A stretch of DNA of 64,000 bases from Pseudomonadota bacterium (GCA_027485695.1 JAIXQO010000003.1:62001-126000), one strand, 5' to 3'; shown: positions 17,863 through 28,151, counted from the first letter of the stretch. Numbers and translations: made by a program. Notes: generated by a model from the sequence alone, not told the origin.

Positions 17863-17993
17863 TCCTGATTCATCGCGCGTCTGCGCGACAGAAATTCAGA
17901 GGCGGCGGCAATCGGTCGCAACGATCGAAAGTCGTCGTCTCCCCGCTTTCTGAATTCCTGAAATTTTCTTTTCACCTTAAAATCGAAAATAGA

Positions 17994-18022
17994 AAAGGCG
18001 TCCCAGGAACTGGAACGCCTTT
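17994..18022 (-). terminator. Intrinsic terminator of dps
   Basis: AAAGGCGTCCCA and TGGAACGCCTTT form a 12-base inverted repeat with a 5-base loop. The one mismatch (C-A on the plus strand) becomes a G-U wobble in minus-strand RNA, and an A-rich stretch on the left supplies the U run. It lies 26 bases past the dps stop. Confidence 0.8.
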
Positions 18023-18048
18023 GGCTATTTATAGGCTCTCGATACGAA

Positions 18049-18528
18049 CTATTCTTCGAGTAGACTACGAAGCATCCATGCGGTTTTCTCATGGAGTTGG
18101 ATTCGCTGAGTGAGCAGGTCCAATGTAGCTTCGTCGGATCCTTTTTCGGCGGCTGGAAAAACGGAGCGAGCGGTGCGCGCTACGGTTTCATGCCCGACCA
18201 TCAAGGACTGAATCATTTCTTTGGCGCGTGGAACGGAGCTATCCTCTTGGATTTGGGTGAGCTTGGAGAACTGTTGGTAGGTACCAGGCGCGAATTCGCC
18301 CAAAGCGCGAATACGTTCGGCGACTAGGTCAACGGCGGTATTCAGTTCCGCGTATTGCCCTTCGAACATTACGTGCAGGGTTTGAAACATCGGTCCGGTC
18401 ACGTTCCAGTGGTAATTGTGGGTTTTCACTTTGAGGACATAGCTGTCCGCGAGGAGGCGACTGAGACCGTCGGCGATGAGTTTGCGGTCGGCTTCTGGGA
18501 TTCCGATATTGATCAGTGAGGTTTTCAT
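18049..18528 (-). CDS. dps: Dps family ferritin-like DNA-protection protein
   Basis: A 159-residue Dps homologue. Ferroxidase-centre residues are in [13 protein letters not shown] (H37, H40) and in FEGQYAEL and [11 protein letters not shown] (E56, D67, E71). Dps forms a 12-subunit shell that oxidises and stores iron, often using peroxide, and protects DNA in stress or stationary phase. AGGAG lies a suitable distance before the ATG. It is monocistronic with its own terminator. The intergenic region upstream is AT-rich, but I could not identify an operator. Confidence 0.95.
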   Translation of the reverse strand: MKTSLINIGIPEADRKLIADGLSRLLADSYVLKVKTHNYHWNVTGPMFQTLHVMFEGQYAELNTAVDLVAERIRALGEFAPGTYQQFSKLTQIQEDSSVPRAKEMIQSLMVGHETVARTARSVFPAAEKGSDEATLDLLTQRIQLHEKTAWMLRSLLEE

Positions 18529-18897
18529 AAATTTCTCCTAGTTTTGCGTCTTTTAACTCTTAACTAGAATGCCAGTGGATGCTCTAATTGGAAAAACTAT
18601 TAAATTTATATTTAGATCGATTTTATCTATACTTAGGGCTTGGCGCGTATATACGAAAGATGACACTGCTCGGCCGGAGTTTTTGCTGAGACTGTAGGGA
18701 TTCTTACCCGATTCTTGGAGCCGAAAAACTGTTTGCAGTGCCTCAGAGATCTGGGTACTGGAGCAGAGTTGAGCGTCTACATCATTCCCGCATACCCCGA
18801 CCAGTCGTCATTCTATCTTCGTGCGGCAGATCGTCTATACCTCAGAACTCAATGCAATCCGCAAATACATCGTCGAACTGAAAGGAAAATAATCGAA
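18529..18897. other. 369-base intergenic region between dps and a small exported protein
   Basis: This divergent region must carry promoters for both neighbours. It includes an AT-rich tract (about 18580-18645). A reading frame open from 18715 continues into the small protein gene, but its N-terminal extension shows no signal and has no ribosome binding site, so I treat it as untranslated. No RNA gene or repeat was recognised. Confidence 0.5.
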
Positions 18898-19275
18898 ATG
18901 TCCAAATTGAATCGTCTCGTATTAGTAGTCTTGGCCCTGTTTTCATTCTCCCAATCTGCGCATGCAGACTTGGCAGCAATCATGAGGCAAATGAGCGCAG
19001 CGCTGGGCGCGATGAGTACTGATGCTGTGGCACCAGGTCCAGTGGGACTAGCGGCTGCGCAAAACCTCAAAGAACTCTCGATCGATGCCTCAAAACAAGC
19101 ACCGGTTTCCGATCTTGCCAGAGCTCTTGAGTTCGAAGGTTTACTCTTGCAGGTCTCAGTCAAGGCAAACATCTATCAGCGCGCAAACTTGCGTTCCGAC
19201 ACCGTGATGCTTCAAGCAACAGTTGGTGAGATTCGCAGACTGATGGCGCAAGGACACGGATCGTTTACGCGTTAG
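18898..19275 (+). CDS. Small exported helical protein, possibly cytochrome b562-like
   Basis: A 125-residue protein starting MSKLNRLVLVVLALFSFSQS, a signal peptide cleaved after AHA. AAGGAA about ten bases before the ATG supports this start. The mature part looks like a four-helix bundle: AAIMRQMSAALGAMS, a Pro-rich turn, AQNLKELSIDAS and a long last helix. A methionine near the mature N-terminus and the helix pattern recall cytochrome b562, but I cannot point to a convincing histidine ligand, so this is only a suggestion. Confidence 0.65.
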   Translation: MSKLNRLVLVVLALFSFSQSAHADLAAIMRQMSAALGAMSTDAVAPGPVGLAAAQNLKELSIDASKQAPVSDLARALEFEGLLLQVSVKANIYQRANLRSDTVMLQATVGEIRRLMAQGHGSFTR

Positions 19276-19296
19276 TGAATTGATCTTCTGAAAAGT

Positions 19297-19332
19297 AAAA
19301 AGGCGACCCCGGATACCGGGAGTCGCCTTTTT
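19297..19332. terminator. Bidirectional intrinsic terminator between convergent genes
   Basis: AAAAAGGCGACCCCGG and CCGGGAGTCGCCTTTTT form a GC-rich stem of about 16 pairs with a 3-base loop and one bulge, with A and T runs at the two ends. It sits between the stop at 19275 and the stop at 19360, so it can end transcripts from both directions. Confidence 0.9.
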
Positions 19333-19359
19333 GATTCTGGTCAGTCGGTCATCCGTTAA

Positions 19360-22107
19360 CTAGCGGACGTTAGCGACGTTTGGAGTATTCAATGCAGCCG
19401 ATGGGCTGACGACGCCGATGATACGGCGAGCGCCGCGAGCGTTGTCTGCATCCACCCAGCGACGAGCTTCGGTCACGGTCGTCACGTCGCGAAGGAGCGA
19501 AGTGCCGCCGAAGACTTGGCTACGATTGCGGAGCATCGTGACGATGTTCTCTGGGCTGTACGCTGGGTCCAGGTAGATATCTTGCTGGACGCGGCCTTGA
19601 CGAACGAGATCTTCGGTCAGGTAGCGAGCGATGATACCAGCAACCGTTGGCGTTGCCATCGACGTGCCGCTCATGCGAGCGAGCGGACGACGATTGCTCA
19701 TGCAAACCGCTTGATTCGCTGCGCTTGCGATGCCGTCATAGATACCTTCGACTGGCCCGAAGAGCATGCTCGTTGCGCTGCCGCGGGAAGATGCAAGTGG
19801 GTAGTCTGGGTGTTTGTACATCCAGCCGGCTTCGTTGAAGATATCATCGTACGCGCCTTCTGAAATGCCCCTGTCGCCCATCAGATCGAACAACGGATTC
19901 GAGCCGAGAGGGCCGAGTTTTTCACGGAGTTCCGTCGCCACGCCGTCGCAATAGGTGCGCTGAACGGTCGAGAGGATCGTCTCACCGTAGGATAGCACGT
20001 AAGGAACTTGAGTGATCAGGATGTTCGTGAATGACGAGAGTTGTTTGGTGTCATCGATCGAGCCGACACAGAGAATGTTCTTGAGTCGGTTGTTCGGTGC
20101 CCACGTTTCGACCGGACGAGTTCCTTGAACCGCGTGCATCACCGGGGAGCTCAGGTCGCATGGAAGGCCGCTCTTCGAGAGACCGTCGAGCCATGCGCCG
20201 TCGTTACCGGCAGCGATCACGAATAGGGTTCCAGGTGCTTTGTTCTGGATCTGGTTAGCAACGGCGAATTTGAAGTATTCGTACGTAACGAACGTCATGA
20301 ACGACTTCATACGAGTTTCATCGTACGCCGCGCCTGGATTGATGACGGCTTTGTCAAAACCAGTGCCGAGCGAAAGGTTCGCGAGCTTGATTTTGCGAGC
20401 GCCGATTTCTTCGATTCCCGCCAAGATCTGATCAAAGAATTGATAGTCCAAGCGGTTGTCGATGAAGCTACGATCCAGGTAAGTACGATATCCAGCCGAG
20501 AGTTCCTCAACCGAGCCGAACGTGCGGCCGAGAACTCGGTTCGCATGCAGATTCAGTGCAGCGAACGTATCCGGGGTGCGGAACCAAGCTGCGATGTCGT
20601 TCATCACTTTGGCTTTGAGACCGATCAAGGTCGAAGGCGCCTGTGCCATTGTGCTCGTCACGATCCGAACCGGATAGATATCGATCTTGTTGCTCTGACG
20701 AGCGATGATACCAGCGACGTGCGTACCGTGAGTTTCTGGATCCGTGCCTTTGTCGACGTACGGGTGGGTACGGCGGGTCACGTAGTTCGCCATAGCGGAG
20801 TCCTGGTGCGCGCGGCGAACCGACTCAGGGCTACAATCGAGATAACGTGCCAGATAAGGACGTTGCATGAAGATGGTATCGAAGTACTTAAAGTAGTTCG
20901 GAACCGTTTCTTCGTAGCGTTGGAATTCGTATTTCTTCTCGTCCGTCAGGTCAGGCGTTCTCGAGCGATAACGGTCGAGCATCTTCTTGACCGCGTCAAA
21001 TTGAATGCCGACCACTTGGCGGGCCATGCGAACGCGTTCAGCATCGTTTGGCGCTGCACCGAGTGCAGCACGCTTGTCCACAGGGATCGCTCCGCAGATG
21101 GATTTGAAGAATTCGATGATCGGAGCATCTGCTTGAGGGAATTCTACGAAAAACGCAGCATTCTCGACTGGGTTGATTCCAGTTTCCTGAGCAGGTTGGC
21201 CTTCGAGGCGTCCCACGTATGCTTTGTAGACTTCTAAACGTGCCTCGACGCGTTCTTCTTGCTCAATCGTCGCGTACACGTTCTTCATAACTTCGCGGAA
21301 TGCGACGATGCCTTTTAGCTGGTCGATGTACGAGAAGCTGAAAGTAGAGAAGTTCTCCGATGATCCGACCGGCATGAGCGTATCGCTCGACATAACCCAG
21401 TCAGAATCGACGTAGGATTTGAGCGTTGGGATCATAAAGCGGTTCTCTTCGGTCGCGTAGTTTTGGCCGTCGAAGAGTTTCGTCTCATCAACTGGCTTGA
21501 CCGGGCGATCGCGAGCGGCATCCGCGAGATTTTTTAGGTACTGACGTGCGCCCATGAAGTGGATCGCGCGCGGGTTGATTTTTGAAGCGAAGAGCGTACC
21601 TGCCAAGCGTGGCTCGGAACGAACGGCTTGAATCAAACGATCAGCAAATTTGCGCTGGGTCGCTTGGAGCCACATCAGTGGATCGCCTTGGATTCCTGAG
21701 AGGCGGCCGTCGGCTTCGACGCGGGATGCGACGAGCGCGAACAAATCAGCCTTGAAAACTTCTGGGTGAGCGTAACGATCGCGGCCCATCATATCGAAAC
21801 CAGCACCGATGATCGCCGTTTTATCTGCGTTCCAAGTGTAGTCAATTTGATCAGCGAGAGATGGGTGAGTGTAATCGACGCCGGAATCCACGACAGCGAC
21901 GGAAACGCGGCCGCGTGGATCTTTGCGCATGGTGTGGTTACGAACGGCGTCGCGAACTTTTGGGTTAGCGATGGATTCGAGAATCGGGGGTAGGGCGGGA
22001 AGGTCAGCGAAGATTTCGCCGAGAGACTGTGGACGAATAATACAGCCGGAAATCACGAGCGCAGAAAGCGCAATGACGACCGACGCACGGAAATGACGTT
22101 TCAACAT
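19360..22107 (-). CDS. Lipoprotein subtilisin-like (S8) protease with a large insertion
   Basis: A 915-residue protein. The start at 22107 is chosen because GAGGAG precedes it and the signal peptide follows at once. The lipobox ALVISGC predicts lipidation. The catalytic triad is complete: Asp in VAVVDSGVDYTHP (D74), His in HGTHVAGI (H460) and Ser in MSGTSMATPTVAG (S816), with the oxyanion Asn in IAAGNDGAW. Asp and His are separated by about 386 residues, against some 30-40 in subtilisin, so a mostly helical domain of about 350 residues is inserted inside the catalytic fold. Substrate unknown; it should act in the envelope or at the cell surface. Confidence 0.9.
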   Translation of the reverse strand: MLKRHFRASVVIALSALVISGCIIRPQSLGEIFADLPALPPILESIANPKVRDAVRNHTMRKDPRGRVSVAVVDSGVDYTHPSLADQIDYTWNADKTAIIGAGFDMMGRDRYAHPEVFKADLFALVASRVEADGRLSGIQGDPLMWLQATQRKFADRLIQAVRSEPRLAGTLFASKINPRAIHFMGARQYLKNLADAARDRPVKPVDETKLFDGQNYATEENRFMIPTLKSYVDSDWVMSSDTLMPVGSSENFSTFSFSYIDQLKGIVAFREVMKNVYATIEQEERVEARLEVYKAYVGRLEGQPAQETGINPVENAAFFVEFPQADAPIIEFFKSICGAIPVDKRAALGAAPNDAERVRMARQVVGIQFDAVKKMLDRYRSRTPDLTDEKKYEFQRYEETVPNYFKYFDTIFMQRPYLARYLDCSPESVRRAHQDSAMANYVTRRTHPYVDKGTDPETHGTHVAGIIARQSNKIDIYPVRIVTSTMAQAPSTLIGLKAKVMNDIAAWFRTPDTFAALNLHANRVLGRTFGSVEELSAGYRTYLDRSFIDNRLDYQFFDQILAGIEEIGARKIKLANLSLGTGFDKAVINPGAAYDETRMKSFMTFVTYEYFKFAVANQIQNKAPGTLFVIAAGNDGAWLDGLSKSGLPCDLSSPVMHAVQGTRPVETWAPNNRLKNILCVGSIDDTKQLSSFTNILITQVPYVLSYGETILSTVQRTYCDGVATELREKLGPLGSNPLFDLMGDRGISEGAYDDIFNEAGWMYKHPDYPLASSRGSATSMLFGPVEGIYDGIASAANQAVCMSNRRPLARMSGTSMATPTVAGIIARYLTEDLVRQGRVQQDIYLDPAYSPENIVTMLRNRSQVFGGTSLLRDVTTVTEARRWVDADNARGARRIIGVVSPSAALNTPNVANVR

Positions 22108-22223
22108 TGTGGAACTCCTCTTGTGAAAGATGGCGCCCCCTATATACACAGCGTTTCTATTTCGCTACCGAAATCGTTGGTCAAGCGTGTGGAAAAAACT
22201 GTTAGATCAAAAATACAAATGAA

Positions 22224-22248
22224 AACGGGCCCCTGATGAGGGCCCGTT
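22224..22248 (-). terminator. Intrinsic terminator of the sucAB-lpd operon
   Basis: A perfect 9-base inverted repeat AACGGGCCC / GGGCCCGTT around a 7-base loop, 32 bases after the lpd stop. On the minus strand the stem is followed by TTTTCATTTG. Confidence 0.8.
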
Positions 22249-22279
22249 GAGAGAGTCTGACCATTTAATACGGTATGAT

Positions 22280-23701
22280 TTAGAAGTTGAGCATGCGCTT
22301 ATCGACCCCGAGAGCGGCTTCTTTGACCGCTTCTGACAAGGTCGGGTGTGCATGGCAGGTGCGAGCGATGTCTTCGCTGGATCCGCCGAATTCCATTACC
22401 GAAACGACTTCCGGAATCATGTCGCTCGCGCGTGGCCCGACGATGTGTGCTCCTAAAACTTTGTCCGTCGTCGCGTGCGCGATGATTTTCACGAAGCCTT
22501 CGACTTCGTCCATCGTCTTGGCGCGACCGTTCGCAATGAATGGAAATACACCGGTTTTATAGGGCGTATTGGACGCTTTGACTTCCTCTTCGGTGTAACC
22601 GACCGACGCTAGTTCCGGCCAAGTGTAGACGACGTTCGGAATCGCTTCGTAGTTCACGTGACCAGGAACACCGGCCATGATTTCGACTGCAGCGACGCCT
22701 TCTTCTTCGGCTTTGTGCGCGAGCATCGGACCGTCGACGATATCACCGACGGCATAAATACCGGATGCCGTGGTTTCGAAATGCGCGTTGATCTCGATAC
22801 GGCCCATCTTGTCGGTTTTAAGGCCGACGTTCTCGAGACCGAGGTTCTGCGTGTAAGGACGTCGTCCGGTGGAAACAAGAACGTAGTCGCACTCAAAGCG
22901 AACCTTCGAGTCATCTGCCATGTTCTCGGCTTCGACGATCATCGTGTCGCCATGTGCAGTCGCGCCCAAGCACTTGTGCGAAAGTTTGAATTCTAGACCT
23001 TGTTTCGCTAGGGCTTTTTTGAGTTCATCGCCAGCTTGGCGATCAACACCAGGCAGGATGCGGTCTTGGAATTCAATAACCGTCACCTTGGAACCGAGCC
23101 GAGCCCAGACGGATCCAAGTTCGAGACCGATCACGCCACCGCCGATAACGACGAGGTGCTTCGGCACTTGTGGGATCATCAGCGCTTCAGTCGAAGAGAG
23201 CACGCGTTTCCCGTCAAACGGGAGGAACGGGAGAGCGGCGGGTTCGGAGCCGGTCGCGAGCAAGATCTTCTTGGCTTTGTACGTTGCAGATTTGCCGTCG
23301 GCGAGCGCGACGTCGATCGTTTTCCAGTCTCCGGCTGAGGCGGTGATTTTGCCGTGACCTTTGATGTAGGTGACCTTGTTCTTCCGAAACAGTCCTTCGA
23401 TCCCGTTCGTCATTTGGCGAACGATCGAGTCTTTGCGCTTCATCATCGCGCCCAAGTCCAGGTTCACTTCGCCGAGCATGATGCCGTGCTTGGAGAACTT
23501 GGTTTTAGCTTGATGATAATGCTCGCTCGATTCGAGGAGTGCTTTGGATGGGATGCAGCCGACGTTGAGGCAGGTGCCGCCCAAGGTTCCGCGTTTTTCA
23601 ATACACGCCGTTTTCATGCCGAGCTGAGCGGCGCGGATCGACGCGATGTAACCGGCGGGGCCGCCGCCGATGACCACAAGGTCAAATTCGTTTTCGTTCA
23701 T
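22280..23701 (-). CDS. lpdA: Dihydrolipoyl dehydrogenase (E3)
   Basis: A 473-residue flavoprotein of normal length. Seen: the FAD-binding VVIGGGPAGYIASIRAAQLG, the redox-active disulphide GGTCLNVGCIPSK, the NAD-binding VVIGGGVIGLELGSV and the C-terminal HAHPTLSEAVKEAA, whose His-Glu pair is the catalytic base. E3 reoxidises dihydrolipoamide on the E2 subunit and passes electrons to NAD. It is the third gene of sucA-sucB-lpd, 37 bases after sucB, so this copy serves the 2-oxoglutarate dehydrogenase complex and may be shared with pyruvate dehydrogenase. Confidence 0.97.
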   Translation of the reverse strand: MNENEFDLVVIGGGPAGYIASIRAAQLGMKTACIEKRGTLGGTCLNVGCIPSKALLESSEHYHQAKTKFSKHGIMLGEVNLDLGAMMKRKDSIVRQMTNGIEGLFRKNKVTYIKGHGKITASAGDWKTIDVALADGKSATYKAKKILLATGSEPAALPFLPFDGKRVLSSTEALMIPQVPKHLVVIGGGVIGLELGSVWARLGSKVTVIEFQDRILPGVDRQAGDELKKALAKQGLEFKLSHKCLGATAHGDTMIVEAENMADDSKVRFECDYVLVSTGRRPYTQNLGLENVGLKTDKMGRIEINAHFETTASGIYAVGDIVDGPMLAHKAEEEGVAAVEIMAGVPGHVNYEAIPNVVYTWPELASVGYTEEEVKASNTPYKTGVFPFIANGRAKTMDEVEGFVKIIAHATTDKVLGAHIVGPRASDMIPEVVSVMEFGGSSEDIARTCHAHPTLSEAVKEAALGVDKRMLNF

Positions 23702-23738
23702 ACGTGATGCCTTCTCTCTGACGTAGAGAAATTAAAGA

Positions 23739-25076
23739 TTAGTAGTTAAAACCCAATTTTTCAGGATTCTCGAGGTGATCCTTGAGCGTCACGAGGAAAG
23801 TGACCGCGCCTTTGCCATCGATCAGGCGGTGATCGTAGGAGAGGGCGAGGTACATCATCGGACGGATCTCGACCTTGCCGTTCACGGCCATCGGGCGATC
23901 CATGATCTTGTGCATGCCGAGGATCCCACTTTGTGGTGGGTTCAAGATCGGCGTGGACATCAGGGATCCGTAGGTTCCGCCATTGGAGATCGTGAACGTG
24001 CCGCCGGAGAGGTCGGCCATCGAGAGTTTGCCGTTGCGACCTTTGAGTGCGAGTTCGCCGATTTTCTTTTCGATATCTGCGAAGGTCATTTGGTCAGCGC
24101 CGCGAACGACCGGGACCACGAGACCACGATCGGTACCGACAGCGATCCCAATGTCGTAGTAGTCATGGTAGACCGTGTCTTTGCCGTCGATCGATGCGTT
24201 CACTTCAGGGATTTCTTTGAGCGCGGCGATCGTCGCCTTGGCGAAGAACGACATGAAGCTCAGGTTCACGCCGTGTTTGGCTTTGAACGCTTCTTTGTGC
24301 TCGGAGCGCATTTTCATCACGGCCGTCATATCGACTTCGTTGAAGGTCGTAAGGATGGCTGCGGTTTTTTGCGCGTGAACTAAGCGCTCCGCGATCTTCT
24401 GGCGAAGCATCGACATCGGGACGCGACGGTCGCCTGGCTGATCCACTTTTGGGGCGGCAACTGGCGCGGCAGCTGGACGTGGAGCAGCGCTTGGAGCCGA
24501 GGCAGCAGGCGCGGAAGCGGCTTGCAGGACGTCACCTTTGGTCACGCGACCGTCTTTGCCGGTTCCATGGATCTGAGACGCATCTACGGAGTGTTGTACA
24601 GCTGCGCGGCGAACGGCAGGGCTCAACGTCGGTCCGTCCGTCGTGTGGGCAGCAGCGGCTACAGGGGCGGATGCAGTGGGCATCGGAGGAGGTGTTGGAG
24701 CGGATGCGCCAGGAACCGGAGGAGGGGCCATCGAAGGCGCGCTCGGTGGTGCGGGAGGCGTCGGAGCTTTTGCGCTGGGAGGAGCAGGCGGTGCTGGTGG
24801 TTTTGCGCCGGGAGGTGCGGGAGGCGTTGCCGAAGCAGTGGCCGAGTCGTCGATCGTCGCGATGATTTCGCCGATTGGGATGCGGTCGCCTTCTTGTTTC
24901 AGAATCTGGAGAACGCCGTTTGATTCAGCGACGATCTCAACGGTGGCCTTGTCGGATTCGATCTCGAGAAGGAGATCTCCGTTTTTAACGGCCTCGCCGT
25001 TTTGTTTCGCCCATTTCAAGATGCTGACTTCGGTGATGGATTCACCCACGCTTGGTGCTACAACATTTTTTTTCAT
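23739..25076 (-). CDS. sucB: Dihydrolipoamide succinyltransferase (E2 of 2-oxoglutarate dehydrogenase)
   Basis: A 445-residue protein with one lipoyl domain at the N-terminus (lysine in [11 protein letters not shown]), a low-complexity Pro/Ala linker (about residues 80-145, built of repeated PPAPP units), a peripheral subunit-binding domain ([16 protein letters not shown]... GRVTKGDVL) and a catalytic domain ending [13 protein letters not shown] with the active-site His and Asp. It transfers the succinyl group to CoA in the TCA cycle. The linker is longer and more repetitive than in E. coli SucB and produces several spurious reading frames on the other strand. Confidence 0.97.
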   Translation of the reverse strand: MKKNVVAPSVGESITEVSILKWAKQNGEAVKNGDLLLEIESDKATVEIVAESNGVLQILKQEGDRIPIGEIIATIDDSATASATPPAPPGAKPPAPPAPPSAKAPTPPAPPSAPSMAPPPVPGASAPTPPPMPTASAPVAAAAHTTDGPTLSPAVRRAAVQHSVDASQIHGTGKDGRVTKGDVLQAASAPAASAPSAAPRPAAAPVAAPKVDQPGDRRVPMSMLRQKIAERLVHAQKTAAILTTFNEVDMTAVMKMRSEHKEAFKAKHGVNLSFMSFFAKATIAALKEIPEVNASIDGKDTVYHDYYDIGIAVGTDRGLVVPVVRGADQMTFADIEKKIGELALKGRNGKLSMADLSGGTFTISNGGTYGSLMSTPILNPPQSGILGMHKIMDRPMAVNGKVEIRPMMYLALSYDHRLIDGKGAVTFLVTLKDHLENPEKLGFNY

Positions 25077-25112
25077 TTCGAAAAATTTCCCTTCTGCGGA
25101 AACGTCTAAAAA

Positions 25113-27887
25113 TTAGGATTGAAAAGCTTTGTCTAAGAATTCTTTGAGCTGTGCCTCGTGGACTTTCGGTGAGCCGACGGCTGGCGACGATGCAATGTCG
25201 CGACCGACGTAGCGGATGGCGCGGCCACCGCATTTTTCTCCGAGGTTCGAGAGACCACCTGACCACATTTGGAATATGTAGCCCCAGGCGCCCATGTTGC
25301 GTGGTTCTTCCTGAACCCAGATCACGTCTTTTGCATTTTTGTAGCGCGCCATGATCTGAGCGATTTTTTCCTCGTGGAGAGGAGCAAGCTGCTCGATGCG
25401 GACAATCGCGACGTCGTTGCGGCCGAGTTCCGTGCGTTTGTTCACGAGGTCGTAGTAAACCTTGCCTGAGCAGAGGAGCACGCGTTTCGCTTCCTGCGGC
25501 TGAATGATCGATTCGTCGATGACCTCTTGGAAACCGCCTTCGGTGAGATCCGAAAGGCTCGAGATCGCCATGGGATGGCGAAGAACGCTCTTCGGCGACA
25601 TGATGACGAGCGGTTTGCGGAATTTCCATTTCACCTGACGGCGAAGCGCGTGGAAAATCTGGGCCGGAGTCGTCAAGTTCGCGACGAAAATATTGCCTAA
25701 GCCATAGAGCTGGAGGAATCGCTCGAGACGGGCACTCGAGTGTTCAGGACCTTGGCCCTCGTAACCATGAGGCAAGAGGAGGGTGAGTCCGCTCATTCGA
25801 CTCCATTTGGATTCGGAAGTCGCGATGAACTGGTCGATGATCACCTGTGCTCCGTTCGCGAAGTCGCCGAACTGAGCTTCCCAAATGGTAAGTCCCTCTG
25901 GCATCGCAAGCGAGTAGCCGTGCTCGAAACCGAGCACGCCGGTTTCAGACAAGTGCGAGTTGTGCACGCGGAAGCGGGCTTGACCTGAAGACAGGTGATT
26001 AAGCAGACAGAGTTTGTGTCCGTTCTCGGAGTCAGTAAGGACTGCATGACGGTGAGTGAACGTTCCGCGTTCCGCGTCCTGGCCCGTAATGCGAACCGGG
26101 TGACCTTCGGTGAGAAGGCTCGCGTAAGCTAAGCTCTCGGCGTTGCCCCAGTCGAGCCCTTTGCCCTCATCAACGGCTTTGAGGCGAGCCTCTAAGAAGC
26201 GGCCGAGTTTTGAGTGCAAATGAAAATTTTCTGGAACGGTGTTGAGGATCTTGGCGAATTTCTTGAGTGATTCCTGATCGACGGCGGTTTTAGTCGCGAC
26301 GAAGAGATCAGTCGCACGCTCGTAGCCTTTCCAGGCGCCTTCGAAAACCGAAGTCGTCGGAGTCGGGTTCTCGGCTTTGGCTTCGGCCTGAGCAGTTTGG
26401 TAGTCGCCCATGATTTTTTCTACTACAGCTGTAGACTCTGCCTCGGTCAGCGTGCCTTCGGCGGCGAGTTTCTTGGCGTAGAGTTCGCGCGGTGTCGCGT
26501 GAGCTTTGATCTTGGCGTACATGAGTGGCTGCGTGAACGTCGGCTCATCGCCTTCGTTGTGGCCGTACTTGCGGTAACAAACGATATCGACGAAAACGTC
26601 TTTTTTGAAAGTCTGGCGGTATTCCGCGGCAATCTGCGATACGGCCCAGACCGCTTCGACGTCGTCGCCGTTGACGTGGAAAACCGGACAATCGAGCATG
26701 AGTGCGAGGTCCGTACAGAAACGCGACGAACGGGAGTCCGTGTAGGGTGTCGTGAAACCGACTTGGTTATTGATCACGAAGTGGATCGTACCGCCCGTGC
26801 CGTAGCCTTCGAGCGACATGAAGTTCATCACTTCGTAGCAGACGCCCTGACCCGCAAGTGCGGCGTCACCGTGAATCGCGACGGCGATCACTTCTTTTTT
26901 CTCGATGTCGTTTCGGCGATCTTGTTTTGCGCGGGCGATGCCGGTGACAACAGCGTCAACGAATTCTAAGTGAGACGGATTTGCAGTGAGTGAAAGATGG
27001 ATTTCTTTTCCGGTCGGGGTCTTCAGATCGCGCGAGTAACCTTTGTGGTACTTCACGTCGCCTTCGCCCTTGGAAAGATCCGTCGAATATTTCGCTTCGA
27101 ACTCCGTGAACATCATCTTGGCTTTTTTGCCGAAGATGTTCGTCAGAATATTAAGGCGTCCACGGTGGGCCATGCCTAAGACGAATTCCTTGGCGCCGGT
27201 TTCGGCCGCCGTTTCGAATACGCAGTCGAGGGCAGGAATGATGGCTTCGCCGCCTTCGACGGAGAAACGTTTTTGCGCCACGTAGCGGGTATGCAAGAAT
27301 TTCTCGAAGCTCTCGGCTTGCGCGAGACGCTCGTACACCCGCTTCTTCGCGTCTTTGGAGAGCGCGGGACGGAGTTTCGAGGATTCGATTTTTTTCTCGA
27401 GCCAAGAGCGCTCGGCCACATTGCGAACTTGCACGATTTCGACGCCAGTAGAACCACAGTAAATCGAACGCAGATGCTCGATGAGGTTTTTGAGGGTCGT
27501 AGGTTGCAGCCCGATGGACTTGGAGATCTGAACGGTTTTGCCGAGATCGTTTGCGCTTAAACCATAAGTGGCGAGCGCGAGTGGAGCGGCGTTGGCCCCC
27601 GGGTTATCGAGCGGATTGTAGGCCGCTTCGAGATAACCTTCGGCGCGATAAGCCTGAATCAGGCGATAAACCTTGAGTTCGAACTCCAGGTCGGCCGAGG
27701 TGGCCGACGCAGTTGCGGTCGCGGCAGTGTCCCCGTCGATCGGGTCGGTGAGTTCGGCACCCAGCTCGATTCCCTCGAAGAAGAATCGCCAGGACTCTTC
27801 GACGCTCTGGGGGGAGGCGAGGTATTGTTGATAAACTTCGTCAATGTAATCTGCGTTAACGCTCTTCAGGTAACTGAACTTTTCCAC
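25113..27887 (-). CDS. sucA: 2-oxoglutarate dehydrogenase E1 component
   Basis: A 924-residue thiamine-diphosphate enzyme. The N-terminus (NADYIDEVYQQYLASPQSV) is the typical E2-interacting segment. HRGRLNIL, HGDAALAGQG, NGDDVEAVW and RKYGHNEGDEPTFTQPLMY mark the cofactor and substrate sites. It decarboxylates 2-oxoglutarate and loads the succinyl group on lipoyl-E2. It is the first gene of the operon, with 36 bases to sucB. The 264-base gap upstream, shared with the divergent lipoprotein gene, should contain the promoter. Confidence 0.98.
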   Translation of the reverse strand: MEKFSYLKSVNADYIDEVYQQYLASPQSVEESWRFFFEGIELGAELTDPIDGDTAATATASATSADLEFELKVYRLIQAYRAEGYLEAAYNPLDNPGANAAPLALATYGLSANDLGKTVQISKSIGLQPTTLKNLIEHLRSIYCGSTGVEIVQVRNVAERSWLEKKIESSKLRPALSKDAKKRVYERLAQAESFEKFLHTRYVAQKRFSVEGGEAIIPALDCVFETAAETGAKEFVLGMAHRGRLNILTNIFGKKAKMMFTEFEAKYSTDLSKGEGDVKYHKGYSRDLKTPTGKEIHLSLTANPSHLEFVDAVVTGIARAKQDRRNDIEKKEVIAVAIHGDAALAGQGVCYEVMNFMSLEGYGTGGTIHFVINNQVGFTTPYTDSRSSRFCTDLALMLDCPVFHVNGDDVEAVWAVSQIAAEYRQTFKKDVFVDIVCYRKYGHNEGDEPTFTQPLMYAKIKAHATPRELYAKKLAAEGTLTEAESTAVVEKIMGDYQTAQAEAKAENPTPTTSVFEGAWKGYERATDLFVATKTAVDQESLKKFAKILNTVPENFHLHSKLGRFLEARLKAVDEGKGLDWGNAESLAYASLLTEGHPVRITGQDAERGTFTHRHAVLTDSENGHKLCLLNHLSSGQARFRVHNSHLSETGVLGFEHGYSLAMPEGLTIWEAQFGDFANGAQVIIDQFIATSESKWSRMSGLTLLLPHGYEGQGPEHSSARLERFLQLYGLGNIFVANLTTPAQIFHALRRQVKWKFRKPLVIMSPKSVLRHPMAISSLSDLTEGGFQEVIDESIIQPQEAKRVLLCSGKVYYDLVNKRTELGRNDVAIVRIEQLAPLHEEKIAQIMARYKNAKDVIWVQEEPRNMGAWGYIFQMWSGGLSNLGEKCGGRAIRYVGRDIASSPAVGSPKVHEAQLKEFLDKAFQS

Positions 27888-28151
27888 CAGGAAAAACCGT
27901 GCCCTTTCTGAAAAAAATAAATCGAGGGATTTTGCTGAAAATATAACTCAGTTCTTGAGCCAGTGGTATGGAAAGGTTTTTCCTCTCAGTAAGTTAACGC
28001 GTTGCGTAGTCAATCGGCGTCTTTCAGTGTCCGAGTGATTTGATCCAAAATGACGTGGCGCATGGTTAAGAATACCTGACTAACACCGAAAGGTTTAATA
28101 TGGTGGCCGACAGTTTTAGTCGGAAAACGAATTTATCTGAGGGGTGGTTTT

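Noticed and set aside
17885..17960. Long imperfect inverted repeat (AATTCAGA ... TCTGAATT) after the small exported protein
   Set aside because: The arms are short and far apart with mismatches and no clear T run, so I did not call it a terminator.
18715..18897. N-terminal extension of the small exported protein
   Set aside because: The signal peptide and a ribosome binding site at the ATG at 18898 show that the extension is not translated.
24640..24860. GC-rich repetitive DNA that looks like a tandem repeat
   Set aside because: It encodes the Pro/Ala linker of SucB; the repetition is explained by protein sequence.
26397..26969. A 190-codon open frame antisense to sucA
   Set aside because: It lies inside the conserved E1 core and has no domain.
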